Positions 12,590 to 24,496 of a stretch of 64,000 nucleotides of DNA are shown piece after piece. Position 1 is the first letter of the stretch. Every line of letters starts with the position of its first letter. The stretch is from Anastrepha obliqua (Eukaryota; Arthropoda; Insecta; Diptera; Tephritidae), in contig NC_072894.1 in the NCBI RefSeq assembly GCF_027943255.1, positions 61,135,601-61,199,600 of the forward strand, given 5' to 3'. The notes under the pieces are model-generated. The model saw only the letters and a program-made list of their open reading frames with translations. It was not told the DNA's origin and made no database searches. A program made the position numbers and the translations under genes.

Positions 12590-12840
12590 TTAGGAAGCCG
12601 TATTGAATGACTGGGTACGTAATTCGAAACTCGGACCATGAAATAGTAAATGATAGAAAAAGTGTTTGTTTTATAGATGTCGACTCTTGGCAAGCAATGA
12701 CAAACCGCCATTAAAAAGCTCCTCATAAGAACATAACTGCCATATGGATGTAGCATAAAACTATAGCCTCCTCCATTTGAGGAATAATATCAAGACGAAC
12801 ATAATTAATTGAAGGAGTAGCTCGACTAAACACAAAAAAA
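12590..12840 (+). mobile_element. diverged tRNA-derived SINE, copy C
   Basis: A plus-strand copy, strongly diverged. Recognisable blocks are TTGGCAAGCAATGACAAACC, AAAAGCTCCTCATAAGAAC, CTCCATTTGAGGAATAATATC and the end TCGACTAAACAC. The head is decayed, and the B-box region reads ATTCGAAACTCGG. A short TTA microsatellite follows at 12853-12870. The divergence marks it as an older insertion than the copies at 41.7 and 57.6 kb. Confidence 0.6.
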
Positions 12841-13074
12841 GGGTGTGAGAGCTAATTATTATTATTATTTTTTTAGTACCCCTAAGTTAATTAAACAAGA
12901 CTTGCGGTAATTTCTGTACCAAATTTAAAACTTCTATTCAATCTTTTTTCGTATGCTTTCTAACCGCTACATCTCTCTTCAACAACCAGAAATAGTCTGA
13001 CATTATACCTGCGCACCACCCTTCCTGGTATCTGCTACCCACAACCTTAATATCTACGTATAGTTAAGAGCACT

Positions 13075-13400
13075 CATATTGTTCATCACTTGTAGTTGAA
13101 TTGAAAAAGTATCTACCTAGAAAACCTGCTCTGATTTTAGCTAAGGTTGAACAATTGCAAAGGAAGTGCTCAACTGTTTCTTCCCTTTCTCTTCCTCATC
13201 TCTGCAACTCCTACAATATTCATTGGAGAAAACTCCTAATCTAAAGAAATGCCTACCAGGTAGCCAATGGCTGGTTATACAAGGCACGCCTTCGAGATAT
13301 ATTCTCTTTTGAGAGCTTAAGCAGTTCCCTTGTCTTCTGCTTATCTATTTGCGGTCTCTCTCCATGCCCTATTGACCTCTTGCTTAATTGTTAATTTGCT
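13075..13400 (-). pseudogene. RNase H LINE C-terminal tail, minus strand
   Basis: The complement gives HWLPGRHFFRLGVFSNEYC, then CRSCRDEEE and, one frame over, VEHFLCNCSTLAKIRAGFLG. This is the linker and Cys/His knuckle that follow RNase H in R1/LOA-like LINEs. It is closely parallel to 10600-10830, which reads HWLLDRLGVFLISHEYCRSC. One frameshift separates the two halves. Confidence 0.65.
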
Positions 13401-14199
13401 CGTGGCCGTTGGTACAGAAAGCGTTACTTTATTCTTACAATGCAGCACAACTAGTTGCCATTGCATTTCTAAAATCTGGTATTTTTCTGTTTCAAACAAA
13501 AAAAAAAAAAAAAAAAATTTAAACTAAATGAATTATGTTTTATTAATGGCTCGGCGGTCCAACAGCTGGGATACCGCAAGTATAATCAAATAAAAGTTTT
13601 TCCTTTTTATCCAAAGATATTTGAAAGTGATCGGCAAAGCGAGAAAAAAACTCGAAATCAATAAATTATATAATCCATTTATTCAGGACTCATCTTTCAT
13701 TCATTCGTCATTTTAACGCTGTTCAATGGCTTTGAAACTTATATTTGGCCTTTCCTTAGACTTCTTTTGCAAATTATTATTATTTTTGACTAAAGATTTA
13801 TTCCATCCGAACTTTCTTAAAATTTGTTTCTAAGTCATGCCATACTATTGTCCAGACTCGAGACATTATCGAGCAAAAGTGTTTGAAACCCACTTATGCT
13901 TTCGTTTTAGTTAATTCGTTTTTAAGAGGACAACCAACGCAGACCTCTGTACTTGTCAGAAACATGCAAAAACAGGGTGGTCTCTGTAAAAATAAAAATA
14001 GATCCTCAGCGAAAATTATTCAAACTCACTTCATTCAAACTTCCTAGGAAATCATAAAGTATAAAAATTTTTTACGCATTTTAAGATCTCTGAAAGCTCG
14101 AATATCGTTAATGCATCAATGAAGTAAAATTTCGCTGCTCCAGTCCAATTACGATTCCAGAGACCATTACGTATATATAATTGCAACGTATACTTTTTT
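13401..14199. other. no gene seen; poly-A run
   Basis: An A run of about 18 bases sits at 13499-13516. It could be a retroposon tail but nothing recognisable precedes it on the plus strand. No coding signal was seen. Confidence 0.5.
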
Positions 14200-14455
14200 G
14201 GTGTTTAGCCGAGGTCCTTCTCTTATTTGTGGTGTGCGTCTTGATGTTGTTGTACAAATGGAGGAACCTACAGTTTCAAGCCGACTCCAAACGGAGCTTT
14301 TTCATAGCAGAAATACACTCAGAGGTTTGCTATTGCCTGCCGAAGGGCAACCACTTGAGAAATAACTTTTTCTTCACTTTGGTCTTTCACCGAGATTCGA
14401 ACCGACGTTCTCCCTGAATTCCGAATAGTAGTCACCCACTAAGCCATTCGGCTAG
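14200..14455 (-). mobile_element. tRNA-derived SINE, copy D
   Basis: A reversed, nearly full-length copy: 3-prime end (complement of GGTGTTTAGCCGAGG), body (complement of AGCAGAAATACACTCAGAGG), B box (complement of GAGATTCGAACCGACG) and head (complement of AAGCCATTCGGCTAG). The head is cut a few bases earlier than in copy A. Confidence 0.8.
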
Positions 14456-14679
14456 TACGTGGTAGTAGGAACACCGAATAGGCATACCAGAAAACATCAA
14501 AAAAAAAAACAAAATACACAAAAAAGATGTGTGAGCTAACTGACATCATAAAGATATCAAAAAAACGTGTTGGTTTATATTGCATGAAAATTTGACTGTG
14601 AGAAAGCTCTGTTAAAAGTGGGTGCCGCGTTTGCTCACTATTGACTTAAGTCAATCAAAACAATGGCAAAACTACATTA

Positions 14680-15240
14680 AGTTAACTTCGAATTGCTACT
14701 ACATCTACCGTATTCGCGATATATTCAGTTCAAGTTCAAGAGAGTGGCTGCCCTAGGAATTTCAAAAACTATTGTACATGAAATATTGAGGAAGGATCCT
14801 GGGCCTCACACATTCAAAATTGAAATCGTGAAAGCCCTTACGCCTAGCGATAACAATTTCTTTAAGATAATATTGGTACGGTTTCGTAAGGGAAATACTA
14901 TATTTTGGGGTGCTGAAGCCCATTATCATTGAAATGGAAGTGTAAATAAACAAAATTGCTATTATTGGCCACATAAAGGACAAAAATCCAGTATTAATAC
15001 AACAACAGCCACTTCACAGTCCCAAAGTAACGGTTTGGTTTGCATTGCCACGCAATGGAATAATTTTGCAATCCTTGAGGCCAGGCGATTTTTCTAGATC
15101 ATTTTTTTCTGTCAACAACGGCACCATACCACACATGATCAGAGAAAGAGAGAGAGAGATTGATAAAACATTTCGTGGATATATCTTGGACTCCCGAGTC
15201 ACTTGAACACCCCTGTGAATTTTTTTCTCAAAAGTAAAGC
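14680..15240 (+). pseudogene. mariner-like transposase relic
   Basis: The frame at 14693-14932 includes ISKTIVHEILRKDPGPHTFK, resembling the helix-turn-helix and linker region of mariner-type transposases, and ends in WGAEAHYH, where a catalytic Asp-Glu-Ala-His is expected; Asp has been replaced by Ala. Just after, shifted frames give NKQNCYYW-like and VTVWFALPRNGII-like pieces that parallel the D,D41D element at 34.3-34.5 kb. No terminal repeats were found. A (GA)n run at 15141-15159 interrupts the decayed C-terminal part. Confidence 0.55.
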
Positions 15241-18200
15241 GCAGGAAGCAAAAGCAGCAACCATCTTAGCACTAAAAAAAAGTATCGTCCGTGAGGTTAC
15301 TGGCATCCCGACATCCCGAGAACCGATTCTAAGAGTGCATGCGGCGTAACAGTTAACATTTATAGGAAATAATTTTTAGAAGATAAAATCCGCACTTGCC
15401 TTCTCTAATAGTTATGTAATACATTTTTATCATTAGCAAATCATTTTTAATGTAGCTTTTTATATCTGCACTATCGGCACTCGTTTCATTATTCGGTGAG
15501 CAAAATTAGAGAGGTAACTTAATAATTTTACATGTCTCCTTAACAAAACTCACTCCATTCTCCACCCCTGACATATGGAGATATACTACGGCGGACACTG
15601 ATAATGAACCAAGTGCCGAGAATATGCAAATATATATCCAACAGAGTTAATGAATGCAGGTATCTAAAAAGGAATTTGGCGGAAACAACAATGAAATAAA
15701 ATTAGGAGAAAACGTAGTTTTCGTTTAAAATGAAATTAAATCAATGAGGGGGAAAAACTGGGCGAATTTTCCGCTGTCGCACAATTAACTTTCCATAAGC
15801 CAGAAAAAAAGTTAGTAGCATTTTTCTTCATTCTTAGTAGCCGCCTTTTATTATTTCTTCTTTAAGCAAGTAAAAAAAAAATTATGAAAGGAAACGCAAA
15901 TATTGTGTAAGCGCTACCTTAGACTCAAATGGCCGACAAAGAATTTTAAGATGAACTGACAGCACTTGTGTTGACCTCATTGTAGCTTTAGTTACGGTTT
16001 GACAAGGGACAAAAATTATTCAAATAGGTAAGAAAAAAAATGTAAAAATAAATGGAATTTTAAGCGAAAAATGGGACGCATGAGCTAGTAAAAAAGGGTA
16101 GACTAAATATGTCGAAAAAGGATTTAAGTAAATAAGATCAGTGCAGGGGTAAACTGCATAGAATATTTAATTGCAATCTTGCCATTTTAGGGCGCAAATT
16201 TGTAGCGACTACAACCAGCGGCAACCAAACCAGAAATGTAGCAACTTTGTAAGTAACTTCCTATGCGTTAAGCTCGTTGGCATAAAGAAGGCGCATGCAA
16301 ACAAACAAAATTACAAACCGTGCCCTACACCACGGCAACCTACTCTGGTAGCTTAAGTTTGTTGTCTTTGACTAGGGAGCGACGATGTCAAGCAACTGAC
16401 AAATTTAAATTGAATGTAAATGTTTGTTGCATTGTTTACTCACGCCAACTTGGTTAACACTGCTTACTAAACAACAAAATAAAAACCAAAAAAAAGAAAC
16501 AATAGGAAACGCCTTAAGCGCGCTTTGCACGCAAGCCTTAAACTCGCCAACACAAGGAAATTACAGTTATGTCGCGGTTATCTTGGTTGCTTACTCCGCT
16601 GTTTACTCTGTTGTGTACTTCTGCGAATAACGGTAGCGTAGTTGGTAACATGCCATCAGGTTGATAATGATAATTGCTAAAACCTCAAGTTTAAATGCAA
16701 AAGCCACCGAAAAGCGCACTTGAACCTACACTGCCTGGATCCACAAACGTTTCATTTTAGCAGTTTGGTTTTCCAAAGCCTCTACAGCCATTTAATCTTG
16801 CAGTCATGTACCTTTCAGTAGCATCCCATATTTGAAAGTATTAAAAAATAACTAGTTTTACATTACCCATTTCACGATTGGCCTCCTGTTTTTGCAAAAC
16901 GTAAATGGATTGCAATATTAGCTACTTGGTTTCGCAACACAAATCTTGTGTATGCCTGTATGTACCTGCTCATGTATTGAGACTGTCACTAAATTAATTC
17001 CAAGGTAGGCGAAGTGTAAAACATTATTACCCAGTTGTAGATATTTAACGGCAATTGAGTGTAAACTGGTGCCGACCTTAAATACACAAATTTGTTCTGC
17101 GCTAATTTGAGCACAGTCCGATTTACTGCCGCGCAGAGCGAACGCCTGCATGGCTGCAGGAACAAGTGTTTGCTCAAATCACGTAGTACATACCAAGTGC
17201 TTTCACATATTCGCACTTTGTGGCATGTTTACACGAATGCTTGGTTGCCTGAGGTGCAGCCAGTTGGTGTCTACGATAGAGCTTGTTGGGGTTCCGGTTT
17301 GTTTCAAGTAGTTAAATGTAAATATACAAACAGATATGCATTTTTCTTGGTCACGGCAGGTGACCTAATGCTCGATAAATTTTTGTTGGGCATACTGTGG
17401 AGCCAACCAAGTGACTATTAAAGTACACAAATGTCGTCTAAGAAATGTACTTGTTTACTATGCATACATACAACTGCACATATTTATAAAGTAGTTGCAT
17501 GATGGCCAATAATGAGTTGAGGAAAGATTGGAACCTGAAAAACGAAACTGAAACTCGTCTAAGCTATGAGGTTACTAAAAAAAGAAAAACTACTAAAAAA
17601 ATTTTATCCCGTTTCATACTAAATTTTATAATACATATTTTAACTAAATAGCAAACAAAAGAAAATACTTTCTTCTCGATAAATAACATAACCCCATTAC
17701 ATTAAATAAGATGCCGAGATATGCAGATGTAGGTTCAAATTTTATAGATCAAAACAGATCGTTTTCTCTTTATATAAAATGCGTTTTAATTGGAAGATTA
17801 CCTTTCAATATACCGGTCACCATTTTACACTATTTTGACGTTTTTCATATGTAATTGAACAAATTCAATTTTACTAAGAATTTACCCATTGCGCGAGTCT
17901 TAATTGAACTCAATAATGTCAAAGTTGATATTATTGAAAATTGACAATATCCGATAAGTCGTCTTTTGGAGTATTTGAGGAAAAGATTCTGCGGAGGAAA
18001 TTGAACCTTTGTGTCCCACAGTTAAATAAATAAATATAAATAAACGTTTTTCGGTGAACAGCAGCTATTAAATATTAAAGTCAGTGCAAGATTTATGTTT
18101 TGCACTATTATAGGTGCAATACTGTTATTTTATTATATTGCAATACTGTTTTTTTTTCAGCAAAAAAATGTCATAAGTAGAAAATAAGCGAGTACGAGGA

Positions 18201-18405
18201 TGTCTGGGGGGGCAATAAGTTCTCAACTTTCCAAGTCGGGAGAAGGAGATAATTGAATTGTGAATTTTTACCTTGTGAGATTTAACTTTTTTTCTAGTGA
18301 TAAATAATTAAGGGTATCTTACCTCGAAAATAGGTGCTTTATTATTTTTGTTTATTGTTGTTTTTTATTATTTATTGTCAAACAAGGCAACGAACAGTCT
18401 GAACT
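15241..18405. other. no gene seen
   Basis: Three kilobases without a supported gene. Frames at 16171-16630 and 17092-17421 (up to 109 codons) overlap frames of similar size on the other strand and carry no motif. No transposon ends or shared repeats were recognised. Confidence 0.5.
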
Positions 18406-18409
18406 TTGT

Positions 18410-18930
18410 GAAAGTTCAGTTGTTGTGCCCTAAGGCCGCATTACGTGCCCATCCTTTTACTTGCCATCTTCTGAAGAAACCACAGTTGGAAGATACAAAA
18501 CGTTCCTAAGTCCCTCTTACACTAAATCGAAAAACTTGTCCACCCGTTAAGTTCAATACTACTTATATAATAATCCCCGAAACAAACGTCACAAAATATC
18601 TCGGCATGCATCTTGATAGTAAACTTACTTATAATATCTAAATTTTCATTAAACGGAAGACTCTAGGAATAAATGGGCATATGTCATTCTATTTTGGTAC
18701 ACTGCAGCTAACTCCAATATCAAAATACTTTAAAGATTCATGTCGAAAACCCCCAGCATGATCTCATACGCCCGTTTTAAAGCACAAGTGCACGAATTCA
18801 TCGTGATCTCAAAGTACCCACCACTTCACACAACACACGACTTCAATCGCACTCAAACCCTTTTGTCACAGAAATAATTGCAAATCTTATAACCTTCGCC
18901 AGACTCAAGACAAAGTCTACAAAATACCTC
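18410..18930 (+). pseudogene. Jockey-type LINE reverse transcriptase relic
   Basis: Short frame pieces line up with the C-terminal half of Jockey-clade reverse transcriptases: TKYLGMHLDSKLTYN near 18590-18635, IKRKTLGINGHMSF near 18650-18690, and a later HRDLKVPTT-like piece near 18800-18830 followed by NPFVTEIIANL near 18855-18890. The YLGMHLD motif is characteristic of the RT region just after the catalytic loop. Every block is separated by a stop or shift. There is no RNase H domain, which suits Jockey and distinguishes it from the other LINEs here. Confidence 0.6.
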
Positions 18931-19808
18931 TTATGATAATTAATCAAAATTATTATTTATCAGAAAAGTGTTAAATTGTTGCTTCACTGAGTTTATTCCA
19001 GAATTTTTTTTTCTTATTTTAAATGAATTAAATAGAATTTACGATCATTGACGATTGGAACACGGCTACTATCTAACATTTTAAAGTTAGGTCCGGAACG
19101 AATTTATCACTTCCTTACTTGGTGTCTATGCTTTGCACAAATACGCGCGCTTATGAAAAAGTAGTTTTTTTTTTCAAGTATAAAGCATAATTAGAATTTG
19201 GTAATTCAAATTTAATACTTTTTTGTTTGTTTTTGATTCCGAATGTGTTTTCTAGCCAGCCACCATTCGCTTTTAGAAGCACATGTATTCTGGGTGGCAT
19301 ACCGTTGATTAAATTTTGGCAAGTATCGAGCTCTGGTGTAATTTAATACTATTTTCCTTCACCTATTGCCAAAGCTCTTTGAGGGAGTGAGCAAACCCAG
19401 TATTATTGATTTGCACTGTATTATCACCCACCTGATTTGTGTTGTTATTTTCCGCTGCGCCGCATAAGCCAGTCACTTTCCTACGCTGGGCAGCATTTCT
19501 CTGATAAATTTTCTAATTTTTTTCTGCTTGGCTGGGACCTTGCAGATGTAGTTTTGTATATTAAGTTCATGGTAATGTGAAATTTTAACAAAATATCATT
19601 TACATTCGATCCGTACTTCGAAAAACTGTATATGCAATATGTGAGAGCTGAAGCCCATCATCATTTACGCAAAGGATTGCTGAATGTTGTGAGAATTGTA
19701 GCAAAATAATTGGAATCGATGTAACATTTTCTGTTTGTGAGGTAAGCTTCCAAGTTGCTGTTGCAGAGTCACATAAGGTGCAAAAGAATGTATGTATGTA
19801 TATATAAA
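18931..19808. other. no gene seen
   Basis: AT-rich. Includes short ATGTATGT runs at about 19790-19802 just before the Tc1-like element. Confidence 0.5.
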
Positions 19809-21038
19809 CAGTGGTGACACAATTTATTCGTATACCTTGCGTAGTACGTAAAAAACTTAAGCTTTGCCCAAAATATTTGCTGTTATAATAAATGTTTTTT
19901 TTTTGGTCAGTGTAAGAATGTTACATTCCTGATAAATTGCTGCAAACAAAACTCCCGTTATTTCAACTGACACTGAGGGATTCCAAGGAAAGCGGGCCGA
20001 CGTAGAAAAATGCTGCAGAACATTTATTCGTACACTTTTAGTTCATAATATTGTTGCTACAAAAGTAGCAAAAAAAATTGTAATATTGTTGAAAACGAAA
20101 TAAGATTGTGTTTTCTTAGTTTTTATTGCCAATTCAGTTTCATCTCGATTGAAAATTGCAAAATGGGACGAAGTGCGGATTTACAGTTACAGTTATGGGG
20201 AAAACGTCATAGTCAGTGATGAGTCGAAATTTAATATTTCCGGATCAGATGGACCTACAAAAGTTTGGCGAAAAGAAAGTACAGAACATAATGAAAAAAA
20301 TCGTATCCCTATCGTTAAGCATGGAGGAGGAAATGCAATGGTTAGGGGGTGCATAGTTTCATCTGGAGTAGGAAAAATGGTTTTTGTTGATGATAAAATG
20401 GACAAACATTACAGATGTGTTACATGTTGTAAACATTTTGAAGAATAATTTGCATGATAGTGCCGTTAAACTTGGACTGAATGCTAGAGAATTCTTGTTC
20501 CAACAAGACAACGATCCAAAACACTCATCTTATCTCGTGCAAGAATGGCTTATTTACGACTGTAAGCAGCTGAAATATTCACCTCAATCACCGGATCTGA
20601 ACCCAATTGAGCATGTCTAGGAGCTCTTAAAAAGGAGAATCAGGAAGCACAAAATAACATCAAAGGCGTCATTAGAGACAGCTTTAAGTGTGATTGGGAG
20701 AAAATTGCAGCTAATGAAACCAAGGTATTGGTAAAAAGTATGCAACGACGTTTCGAAGCAATTACTAAAGCTAAAGGCGACCCAACAAAGTACTAAATAC
20801 TCTTTTTCATTATTTTTTTAATAAAATATTCCTTATATGGCTATGTATAGTATGAATAATATTTTGCATAAAATTGTGCCTTATTTCGTTATTGCCTTAA
20901 GTTCTCTAATTCCAGCAATGAAATTGAAAGTTTTTGTTCCTTAAATATTGAATAAATATGTTATTTTTTACGAACTTATCAAAATTTTGTGTATCTGATT
21001 ATAAACTGTGAGTGTACGAATAAACTGTGTAACCACTG
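19809..21038 (+). mobile_element. Tc1-like element with both terminal repeats
   Basis: About 1.23 kb bounded by inverted repeats. The left begins CAGTGGTGACACAATTTATT at 19809; the right end, complemented, begins CAGTGGTTACACAGTTTATT and finishes at 21038. A TA follows the right end, as expected for Tc1/mariner target sites, while the left flank is AA, one mutation from TA. The motif TTTATTCGTACAC recurs inside at 20022-20034, about 200 bp from the left end, which suggests the IR/DR end organisation of some Tc1-like elements. The N-terminal DNA-binding part of the transposase is missing, so the copy is internally deleted. Confidence 0.82.
20149..20795 (+). pseudogene. Tc1-like transposase, broken
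   Basis: The catalytic half of a DDE transposase of the D,D34E Tc1 group, which cuts and joins element ends at TA sites. The first block (20149-20400) has VIVSDESKFNISGSDG with the first Asp, then KVWRKESTEHNEKN and VKHGGG. A frameshift near 20400 leads to the second block (20384-20620), with FLFQQDNDPKHSS carrying the second Asp and YSPQSPDLNPIEHV carrying the final Glu. A TAG at 20618-20620 replaces the usual Trp codon of the NPIEHxW motif; the frame then continues as ELLKRRIRKH. All three acidic residues persist, but the frameshift, the stop and the missing N-terminus make it inactive. Confidence 0.8.
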
Positions 21039-21097
21039 TATCTGTTAATATATAGCGTGTCTCATTAGGACCGCTGTTTTGATTTGTAGCTAGTTTT

Positions 21098-21205
21098 TTT
21101 GTCTGTTGTTGTTGTTCTCCATACATGTACGGTTCACCATACATGGAATGACAGTTTTTAGCCAGATATAAGTTCGTGTAGTTCCGGTAACGTAGGACCG
21201 ATTGC
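21098..21205 (-). repeat. dispersed repeat with (CAA)n tail, copy 1
   Basis: Shares GTTGTTGTTG, the CCATACAT...GAATG block and AGTTCCGGTAACGTAGGACC with the copies at 44847-44972 and 56385-56530. Read on the minus strand it ends in CAA repeats, like a SINE or a LINE tail. It is non-coding and diverged. Confidence 0.65.
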
Positions 21206-22485
21206 CGTGTAAGCCATGTGGCGTGGTTGCTTGACAGCTGCCATTTATGTACATTGAAGTTCAGGATGGAGAGTTAGACGAACGCACAACGCATTGAGTT
21301 CGAATAACCAAATATGTAGCGATAAAAATAAGGTAATACTTACTTAAAGAATAAATAAGGGCAAGTTTCACACGCGGCATTACGAGTATTCTGTGGGTCT
21401 ATTCTGATGTCTAAATTATTCTTAAGAGTGATTAATATCATATTTGAATAAGTCTGATAAATTAGTCATGGATTCACAAGCGCTTTATAATTAATCTGCT
21501 CGTTTTGAGAATATATTCCAAGTCCTGAAATTTCGGACTTTAAAACGATTACACTAAAATTTTCGAGACATCGAGATATAGATTAACTTAAATTTGAGAC
21601 CAAATGAAATTGGTAAAGATTTGCTGCTTGTAAGGTTTTAAATTAAATTAAAAAGCTTTCCAGCAAGAATTGGAAAATTCTACTGAAAACAAAGTAGCAG
21701 TTTGTTTACTAAATTTTTCCTTGCTCCGAAGTCCTTTAGAGTACAAGTCTAAATATACATGTATATACGAGTACACATCAGGGTGGACCAAACAAACGTT
21801 TCTTATTGATGCTACTTCCTAAAGTTGTTCATGTCCAAAACAAATTAGTTACCCATATTTTTTGTTTTCAATTATTCACATAGTTCTTGCTTTTCAAAAA
21901 TATCCACAAAAACAAAAACATCGAACAATAGAGCTGAAACAGAACATTGAGAGCGAGATTGCTGAGTTCAATGCATGAGCGAGTCTTTGAAAATTTTAAT
22001 TCTCTTATGACTGTCGACATTTAAGTGATGTCATTTTGCACATACAATTGTTGAGAGCCACATTTGGAATAAAAATAGTATAACCGGAAATTGTTACTTG
22101 TTTTATTTTAAAACAACATCTCGGAGTGTCTTTTGAAATACTCTTTACTTTCCGCCAATGCTTTGAAAATCACCATTCAATTATCGCGGTTTATTTATTT
22201 ATTTTATTTACGAAAACGTGCACTTTAAATAAATAAATAAGTCAAAATAAAATATAATGTTTGCTGATTCACCTCTTCTTTTATTTTCCCTTCAAAGATG
22301 TTGAAAAAATGATAAAGAAATAAAAAAAGTTGTAGAATATATCTGCTTTTATATTATAACTTTAAACTCTTTTTTAATTTAGAGGGATTTCCAGGGGAAC
22401 TATTTAGGGGTAAATATTTAAAATCTCTATTTTTTATCGAAAGAAATTTTTATTTATTTTTTTTCCTTGTTCCCTCTACTCGGGA
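21206..22485. other. no gene seen
   Basis: AT-rich sequence. A short inverted repeat built from TTTATTTATTTA and its complement lies at about 22190-22240. No coding signal. Confidence 0.5.
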
Positions 22486-22575
22486 GCACAGGGTCTCGAC
22501 AAGACTCAGTCTTGCGTTGGTTTCGTTAATCTATTTGATTTCTCACAGGGTAGGCGATTAGCCTGCCGCCAAATC
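22486..22575 (+). repeat. dispersed repeat shared with 56.3 kb
   Basis: About 90 bp matching 56262-56350 at high identity. Shared blocks include TCGACAAGACTCAGTCTTGC, TTGGTTTCGTTAATCTATT and GGCGATTAGCCTGCCGC. It is non-coding. At 56.3 kb it is followed directly by the (CAA)n-tailed repeat; here it stands alone. Confidence 0.7.
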
Positions 22576-23256
22576 TTTATAACTTTATCTACATAAAGTA
22601 CAGGATGCAGCAACTTTTGAATAGAAAAATCAATCGATTTTCTCACAAAGGCCAAATCCTCAAATACATTATAATGCGGTTTAGAAGGCTTGGTGGTGTT
22701 CGCTACATTTCAGAACTCTCCATGTCAGCATGAATCAACACTTCGTTAAATGAAGGTCTTTGCCAAAGGGATTCTAACCGTCAATATATTCGAAAGTTTT
22801 GCTAGTTCAAGATTTCTTCGTTATATCTTCGTTCTGCAAGAAAAATTTGATTTGAAAATTTTTTCGAGTTTATCGTTTAATCAAGGCTCGTTATTTCGAG
22901 GTTTCACTGTGTGTGTAAAAGTAAAACAAACAAAGTTATAGTGTTATTTAAATTTGTAAACTTTAAATTGAAATCACTAAATTAATTGCTCTTAAGCCTT
23001 TAAGACTGTGACGAATAAATGAATAGAAATCTGGTTGCTTTCGGCGTCAATTCAAAGGCTTTGAGTTTGGGCCACATGAAAAATATTTGGTACAAATACG
23101 AGAAATCGATTACTCTAAATCAAACAGGGAAATTGGACAGAAAATAAATTATTGAAGCTAATAGGAAGACATATCGTTAAGCTAATTAGAGCTCTAATAA
23201 TCAAAGCAAGTTCTCGATATAAATAGGCGTACAAAAGACGAATACACTCTTTGTTA
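22576..23256. other. no gene seen
   Basis: No motif, repeat end or plausible exon recognised. Confidence 0.5.
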
Positions 23257-23468
23257 GGTGTTTGGTCGAGCTACTCCTACCCTTGAGGTATGCGATTTGA
23301 TGTTTTTCTACAATCGGAGGACAGATGATTTTTTTGTATACGGAGCCTTTTCATAGCACCCAGAGGTTTGCCATTGTCTGCGAAGGGATGATTGGTACTG
23401 GATAGTGTTTCATGGACAATGCTTCGAGCCCGGGTCTTACCGATTGATAGTCACGCATTACGTAAGCA
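23257..23468 (-). mobile_element. diverged tRNA-derived SINE, copy E
   Basis: A reversed copy with a 3-prime end (complement of GTTAGGTGTTTGGTCGAG), a shortened body (complement of AGAGGTTTGCCATTGTCTGC) and a decayed head (complement of GTCACGCATTACG). It is about 70 bp shorter than full length because of internal deletions. Confidence 0.65.
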
Positions 23469-23968
23469 GTCATATTTCTTTTCACCAACCTGAACAACTG
23501 ATTCTACACAACATTATCGCAACACTAGCAAAAATCCAAATCGGAAGCTAGAAAATAGGAAATTTCCTTAACAGAGAAGTAATAGCTGGTAGAGTAAAGT
23601 GCAGTACATGGTTTACATTAAACAAACCGTTTTTTAAGATGCACTTATTCAGATTTTCTGTCTTACTAATTTTTCACTTATTATTATTAATTTTTCACTT
23701 CAGTAATCGCTTTTACTAACTTTTGAGTGTGAAATAAACACCAAAGATAGTGCCTTTATTTGTATTCAAATTCCATAATATATAAGTAATTAAGTTTATC
23801 ATTTTGAGGGTGCGTTTGTAGTATGTAGTTGAAAATAAGAAATTTTTGAAACAGAAACTTAAAGTAACTAATAAAGTTATATTTAAATAGCCAAGCAATT
23901 TTTAAGCGATGTACGGTACAAAATAAATATAATTTTTAAAGAATAAATCACCACAAATGTATACTTAC
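23469..23968. other. downstream intron of the collagen gene, no exon seen
   Basis: This lies immediately 3-prime (minus strand) of the collagen exon and begins with its GTAAGTAT donor. It contains a twice-repeated TAATTTTTCACTT near 23667-23701. No further exon was recognised. Confidence 0.5.
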
Positions 23969-24160
23969 ATCGTAATTCTCGGGCAAGCCAGGCGGTCCCG
24001 GCGGGCCAGGTGGTCCCTGCACGCCGGGCATGCCGTCGACGCCAGGCTCGCCTTTATGGCCTTGCAGACCCTCGGGTCCACGGGAGCCAGGATCGCCCCT
24101 ATCGCCGCGGTCACCTTTGGGACCGGGGGCACCACGTTCACCTGGTTTCCCTGTAGCACC
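23969..24160 (-). CDS. collagen exon: end of a Gly-X-Y block
   Basis: A 192-bp internal exon of a collagen gene, an extracellular triple-helix protein. It opens with [10 protein letters not shown] and runs for exactly twenty uninterrupted Gly-X-Y triplets, rich in GPP, GDR and GEP, ending [12 protein letters not shown]. Then comes ENYD, which leaves the triplet pattern. Splice sites are clear: an acceptor with a T-rich tract ending CATACACAG at 24161-24170 (complement), and a donor GTAAGTAT at 23961-23968 (complement). Both junctions are phase 0. GC content is far above the surroundings. The upstream exon at 44380-44517 ends in GAPGLT, so the joined frame stays in register. The family could be a multiplexin-type (XV/XVIII-like) or a transmembrane collagen; the window does not decide. 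Confidence 0.9.
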
Positions 24161-24496
24161 CTGTGTATGGAAAATAGAAAAAAAAACAGTAGTATTAATC
24201 AAGATTGTAGTTAATTCCATTCATTTGTATATACAAGTATAAGTATGAGTAAACGAATGTGTGTGTAGCTTACATACGTGTCTGTGAACTTTTTCCAAAA
24301 ACGGTACTGTGCTTTAGCAACTTATTCTGATTTTAGATGCTGTATTCAAACCCAGATCATCATCATGGTTGATCATTAGAAAGTGCTCAGTCGATATATA
24401 CTGTTTTGCCAAAAGTTCACAGATAAAGAACTATAAATATGGTACAAAGTCGAGCAAAATCTAACAAATTCGGTGGACTTATAGCCGTAAGTGTAA

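Noticed and set aside
17092..17421. 109-codon plus-strand frame
   Set aside because: Overlaps minus-strand frames of similar size, has no motif or coding-like composition, and no splice or promoter context.
23957..24242. Two plus-strand frames of 85 and 70 codons across the collagen exon
   Set aside because: They are antisense shadows. The minus strand has perfect Gly-X-Y periodicity and consensus splice sites.
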